Source: Rhododendron vialii (lineage: Eukaryota > Streptophyta > Magnoliopsida > Ericales > Ericaceae). From it: a stretch of 64,000 bases of DNA. The notes under the pieces were generated by a model. The model was not told the origin of the DNA, did no database searches, and saw only the letters and a program-made list of their open reading frames with translations. Positions 59,630 through 64,000 of this stretch are shown here, one piece after another. The stretch spans positions 31,446,501 through 31,510,500 of the forward strand of contig NC_080567.1 of assembly GCF_030253575.1 (NCBI RefSeq). The letters run 5' to 3'. The stretch's first letter is position 1, and each line of letters starts with the position of its first letter. The position numbers and the translations under genes are program-made.

Positions 59630-60598
59630 CTTGGTGTTTTTTTTACAACTAGATTCAGATGAGCACTAATATATTGTAGTCTTGGGAGTTCAAAACAAAA
59701 GGAATAAACAAAAAAGAGGGAGAGCAAAAGGAGACCATACGTAGCTTCTTCTTTTTTGGTACATCGGAACCGACCATGCGGAGCTTTGCTCTGGCTTCAA
59801 ATGGGCTCCCCGCAACTGGGCGGTGGGATTGGGCCCTAGGATTAGTCGAGATGCGAGAAAGCTGGCCCGAACACCTGAGTGATAAAAAAAAGAGAGGAGA
59901 GGGTAGCAAAGCCACTATGTCACTTTGGTTACTTCGATGTCAGTGTCATGGAACGTAGTTGGCTTTGTTTAGTATATATCCCTCTGAAAACCAAAAGATG
60001 AGAACTTGTTCACTTTCTCTATAAGGTTAATCCACGTTAGTAAAAGGCACAATTGAAGGCTAGAATCTTATTCTTACCCAACCAGCTAGTGGAATCAGAA
60101 TTGTAAGCTGAGTGACTGGGAATAAAGACTGCTACTTTCTTGATCATGGCGGGCAGGCATTTATCCTGAAAGAAGAACCCTATGCTTGACCACATATACG
60201 GAAGCTTGAAGCAAAATACACCAAACTTGGCTTGAACAAGAAATGGTTTGAAGGCTGACTCCTTCTAAGTAGTTTTGTGCTCTTTGGTCTGATCAAATCT
60301 TTGGATGCTAAACCAGTTTTCAAAAAACTCTGGACAGTCTTGAAAACCAGTCAATTTTGAGGTGTGACTCGGTGTAAAATCTTCGATGTACCTTAAATGA
60401 GCTGTATGTTACTCCTAAAATTTGATGACACAGTCTTGTTTTCTATATCACTAGGTAGAGTGCCAGTTACTTCTAAATTGTGTTGTTTTTCAACAGAGGA
60501 AGATGCAACTTTGCACATTAATTCCCACTACTGGATCAACAGTTACTGCAATGCAGTTCTAAATCCATGAAAAACAGCACAAACTATACGACACATAC
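59630..60598. other. Upstream flank of the CLV1-like gene
   Basis: Likely promoter region of the minus-strand receptor gene. No other gene is supported; a minus-strand 86-codon ORF at 59655-59915 has no motif. Confidence 0.5.
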
Positions 60599-60815
60599 CC
60601 GTCAATCAATGGAATCCACTGAATGGTGCATTTAGACAAGTTGAGACTTCGGCCAACTTTTATTTTCAGCCGTGGAATAAAGGTATAAGTTCCAGAAGAA
60701 TGTGATCCCTCCTTCCGCAGAATTGGCCCCTCCTCACATGGAGTATCTGTGCTCATTACACCATTCAATAAGAAAACAAAGCAGTTCCCATAAAATGCGT
60801 GTCTTCCCTTAACCT
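60599..60815 (-). CDS. Orphan exon-like segment of an unknown gene
   Basis: A 217-nt open segment bounded by a good acceptor (TTTTTCCAG before 60815) and donor (GTATGT after 60599). It encodes VKGRHAFYGNCFVFLLNG, DTPCEEGPILRKEGSHSSG, TYTFIPRLK and LSKCTIQW. The amino-acid words look like conserved protein, and the reading phase (2 nt in, 2 nt out) is regular. I find no partner exons within about 1 kb either side, no start and no stop, so it may be one exon of a gene not visible, or a captured piece. Family not recognised. Confidence 0.4.
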
Positions 60816-62451
60816 CTGGAAAAAGGTCAAAACCATTGGCTACTCAACGGACGATGAATAATATAATCCATTTCAATATAGTCCACTACAAAAAAGATGG
60901 ATCAATAGCTTAAATCCCTATTTGTGAATCAACTATGATGGAAAGAAATTGGAATAAAAACAGCAAGCGAACAAGCAGTATGCAACATAATGCATCTTAC
61001 AAGATTGGTTGGGGACTAACAAAATGACAAGTTTTAGTGTGTTACCAATCTCAACTATTGATGCAGAAAACAGGAGACTGGTTTTATAAGTCAAATAACT
61101 TGAATTTCTTGTCCGATTTTCACTCTGGACGGCAATATAAACTCAATTCTAGCTTCCAAGCAAAGGCAACAATATCCTCCCAGGTATATACAATAAACCT
61201 ACATATCCTTGAAAATGAACAAATTACGACACTGCAAAAAATTGAGTAACTTTCCACATGGAGGATTTCTTACATAAGGCAAAAGCCAATCTAGATTAAG
61301 TTCACATTATTTCTTCAAGTCCCGGAGACAAGAAACCACCTGAAATTTTTTGTAACAGAAGATTGGGTGATAACTAAAAAGGCACCAACGAACCAGAAAA
61401 CCCATTTTCAGATATCAAAGGCCCTTTGATTTATTTTTGGCTGCAAAACAAAACTTTGAGATGACAAAAGCCCTTTATACTTGTCAAGGCTTCCAGCCTC
61501 CCACCAAAGCTTTTTCCTATTTAGAAACCTCTTCACTGAAAGCCATGCACAGCACCATCAAACATGCACTAAAATGCCTCCCACAGCTAGATGACATGCT
61601 TCCTTTGGAACTAGCCGACATAGCCGTACAAGATGAAGACAACCAGAACCCAATTTATCAACCTTCAACACTACTTGAACTAAAGAACTAGCTGGCCAAG
61701 GCAGTTTGCACAATGGTCGTGGAATACCACTTTGCAATGTGAGGTCTTGATTCGAGCTGCATCAGCTGATAAAGCAACATCAAAACCGCTAGTAGTTTCT
61801 AACTAACTTACCACTACTCTTGTACCTCTGGCACAAGAACAAAACCTGAAAGAAAACGATTCGAAATCATTTTACCTGGGACTGAAAAACAAAAGAAGCT
61901 ACCAAATCTAAGGTGAGGGGTCTCAAATAAATCACTTTCCCAATTAGTAATTTGGTTTTTCTACCAGAACCAATAAGCTCCTCTAAGCAACTCTGAAAAT
62001 GTTAGCAGCCTCTCTCACCCCACAGAGAAAAGCTCCATGCATTAATTGATGTATCCTCGGTAGCCAACGGCCAACACTCAAAATAGTATTAATATGGATT
62101 TCTGAAGCACCAATTCCATAAATATGAACAAGCAGTTTGTTCATCAAGCTTGGTTTGGTTTTAAACTTTAAAGTTTAACGAGCTTTAAAATATATATTCA
62201 AGCTTAGCTTATTTTTGAGACAACCGATCTCAAGCGAACTTTCATCAAGCCTAACACGAGCTGATTTCAAATAATTTGAATTTTTAATGACTCGTAACCC
62301 GAACAAGTCAAGTAGTAATTTATTCGAACTTGGTATAAAACTTTAACAAGCTTAAAAATAAAAAAATCATGCTTTAATACTTGAACGAGCTTTTAACAAT
62401 CAAATACTAGCTCGAACTTGAGTAGCTTGATTCTTTTTGCAGCCCCATTTA
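60816..62451. other. Intergenic DNA with a GAGCT/AAGCTT repeat
   Basis: No firm gene; a plus-strand frame at 61437-61691 is open for 84 codons but has no ATG at its start and no family. From 62130 to 62440 there is a repeat of AAGCTT, GAGCTT and TCGAAC words related to the AOX-intron repeat at 8785-9045. Confidence 0.45.
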
Positions 62452-62847
62452 GGCTTAATTGCAAGAACACCCTCTAAACTATCGCGTTTTGGCAAGTTCA
62501 CCCCCTTAAATTTAAATTCGAGCAACTTCACCCCCTCCCCCATTTTCCGTCCATTTCTGTTATAATTTGGATGGAAAGTTTCCACATTTGGTACTGGTAC
62601 CGAATTTTAGGTGGTACTGGTACCCAATTTTCTGTCCAAATTGGTACTGGTACCGAATTTTAGGTGGTACTGGTACCCAATTTTGAAACTTTCCATCCAA
62701 ATTTATAACAGAAATGCACGGAAACTGGGGGAGGGGGTGAAGTTGCTCGAATTTGGTAGTTTGGAGGGTGAAGTTACTCGAATTTAAACTTAAGGGGGTG
62801 AACTTGCCAAAACGCGATAGTTTAGGGGGTGTTCTTGCAATTAAGCC
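62452..62847. mobile_element. MULE-type MITE (396 bp) with 9-bp duplication
   Basis: Long, nearly perfect inverted ends (GGCTTAATTGCAAGAACACC at the left, GGTGTTCTTGCAATTAAGCC at the right, continuing through AACTATCGCGTTTTGGCAAG). Perfect 9-bp target CCCCATTTA at 62443-62451 and 62848-62856. The centre has two tandem copies of a GGTACTGGTACC.AATTTT unit, itself palindromic. No ORF. Confidence 0.92.
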
Positions 62848-63529
62848 CCCCATTTAATATCCTCACAACATGGCTTCGAGTACAGAAATATTCCAAATTT
62901 AATCAACAAATAAATGGTCCTCGTGAGACACATGAACAGTGAAGAGCAAAAACAAATTTTGAAAATACCCAGAAAATAAATCCTCGTACTCAATCTTCTC
63001 CCAAATTCCCAAACGTATCACTTTCAATTCGGCAACACTGCTGACCGGAGTGAAGCCGGAATTTTATGTAGCCGGAAACTTAAGGCCACTCTTTCTCACT
63101 GGCTTTAATTTCGCTTTTCTTCCCTTGAACTTTCCGAATTTACTTTATTTAGCTAATAGACTTCCAATTTAACATATTGAGTCCCTCAACAATCTAAAGT
63201 TTTCGGTGGAGTTGCAAGAACCATTTTGCCGCTAGTTTCAGGGGAAATAGGAATGATCTGATGTGTCGTGCAAATGTGGGGCGAGAGAATAACTCGTACA
63301 CATGTACAGTATTTAAAACCTTAACTAGTACTATTATTTGTAATATTTTTTTACAATCATATCGATATTTGGGTCAGTTTACACATATCTCGACTATTTC
63401 GGATTTTGAAGTTAACAATGGCCCAAAGGTTTGAATATTTGTTCGCTGTGAAATTCGAACATACGAAGTCATGCAGAATAAACATTTATTAGCTTTCTTA
63501 TACTTATTTGGCCAAACATTTGACGTTAA
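62848..63529. other. Intergenic DNA, no gene seen
   Basis: AT-rich. On the minus strand 62960-63070 is open and ends at a GTATTT donor-like site, but it has no ATG; not called. Confidence 0.4.
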
Positions 63530-63919
63530 GGCTCCGTTGTTTCGATGTAAAGTGTTTTTTCAGAAAACAAAGTTCAAACTTTTTATTTTCTGGTGTTTGA
63601 TTGACACTTGAAAAATATTTTCAGAGATCGACAAAATAGTGTATAGAGAGAGGAAGATTTAAACGGTGAAGAGATTTGCGAATATTGGAATTGATCGTGG
63701 GTTAGGATTGACAAACAAGGAAATTGAGCAGTGAAAATTGCAGTAGAAGGCAGCGGGCCAAAAATAACTAACGGAAGATTTAAGGGTAAATCATTTTCAT
63801 CCAATTAATGAAAAAATGTTTTACATGTAATATGTTTTCCTATTTTTTATAACTAAACACCGAAAAATAAGTAAAACATTTTACCAAAAAAAATATTTTA
63901 CGCCCAAATAAATGAAGCC
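63530..63919. mobile_element. Tourist-like MITE (390 bp)
   Basis: Inverted ends GGCTCCGTTGTTTCG and AAATAAATGAAGCC (imperfect), followed inward by GTAAA.TGTTTT words on both arms. Flanked by TAA on each side (63527-63529, 63920-63922), the 3-bp PIF/Harbinger-type target. Confidence 0.7.
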
Positions 63920-64000
63920 TAAAGCTTGACTATTGTTGCCATTTAGAGAATTGATATGCAATTGGTGTAATCAAGACATGTTTTCCATATTTTAAAAGGT

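Noticed and set aside
1-64000. CRISPR arrays, operons, rRNA or tRNA genes
   Set aside because: None seen; regular short repeats here are microsatellites and MITE ends, and no cloverleaf tRNA was found by eye.

Overview
This is nuclear DNA of a flowering plant, most likely a eudicot; the species cannot be told from the window. The evidence is multi-exon genes with T-rich GT-AG introns, plant-only families (LRR-XII receptor kinase, alternative oxidase, clade-F-like PP2C, type I metacaspase, MBD8, CLAVATA1-like receptor) and a dense load of small plant transposons. There is no operon structure, CRISPR array or sign of bacterial DNA.

Layout. 1-2604 (+): 3' part of an LRR-XII receptor kinase, cut by the window edge. 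4840-9675 (-): four-exon mitochondrial alternative oxidase, closest to AOX1D; a 27-nt piece of its last exon is repeated about 1 kb downstream inside the loop of a long hairpin. 9676-13210: intergenic with a hAT-type MITE. 13211-17000 (+): five-exon PP2C phosphatase. 17001-28289: about 11 kb of intergenic DNA with a 3.3-kb solo LTR, Stowaway-, Tourist- and MULE-type MITEs and foldback repeats. 28290-31440 (+): two-exon gene of unknown function. 33203-35704 (-): five-exon type I metacaspase with an in-frame TGA between prodomain and protease domain. 35705-42112: a decayed tubby-like/peroxidase fragment chimera, a MITE and a 5'-truncated LINE with a 17-bp target duplication. 42113-53945 (-): MBD8 with an 8.85-kb first intron full of transposons. 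53946-57616: simple repeats, a second LINE tail and a minisatellite holding a 38-nt C tract. 57617-59629 (-): CLAVATA1-type LRR receptor that stops just after the membrane span, so it has no kinase domain. 59630-64000: one orphan exon-like ORF and two MITEs with clear target duplications.

The genes do not form a pathway. Two are receptor-class genes (one non-RD pattern-receptor type, one kinase-less CLV1 type). PP2C, metacaspase and AOX1D belong to families often linked to stress or cell-death signalling, but their proximity here gives no evidence of co-function. Exon joins were checked by codon phase for all five complete spliced genes (AOX, PP2C, the unknown gene, metacaspase, MBD8) and for the partial RLK. 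Transposon calls rest on terminal repeats and target-site duplications read directly from the sequence.
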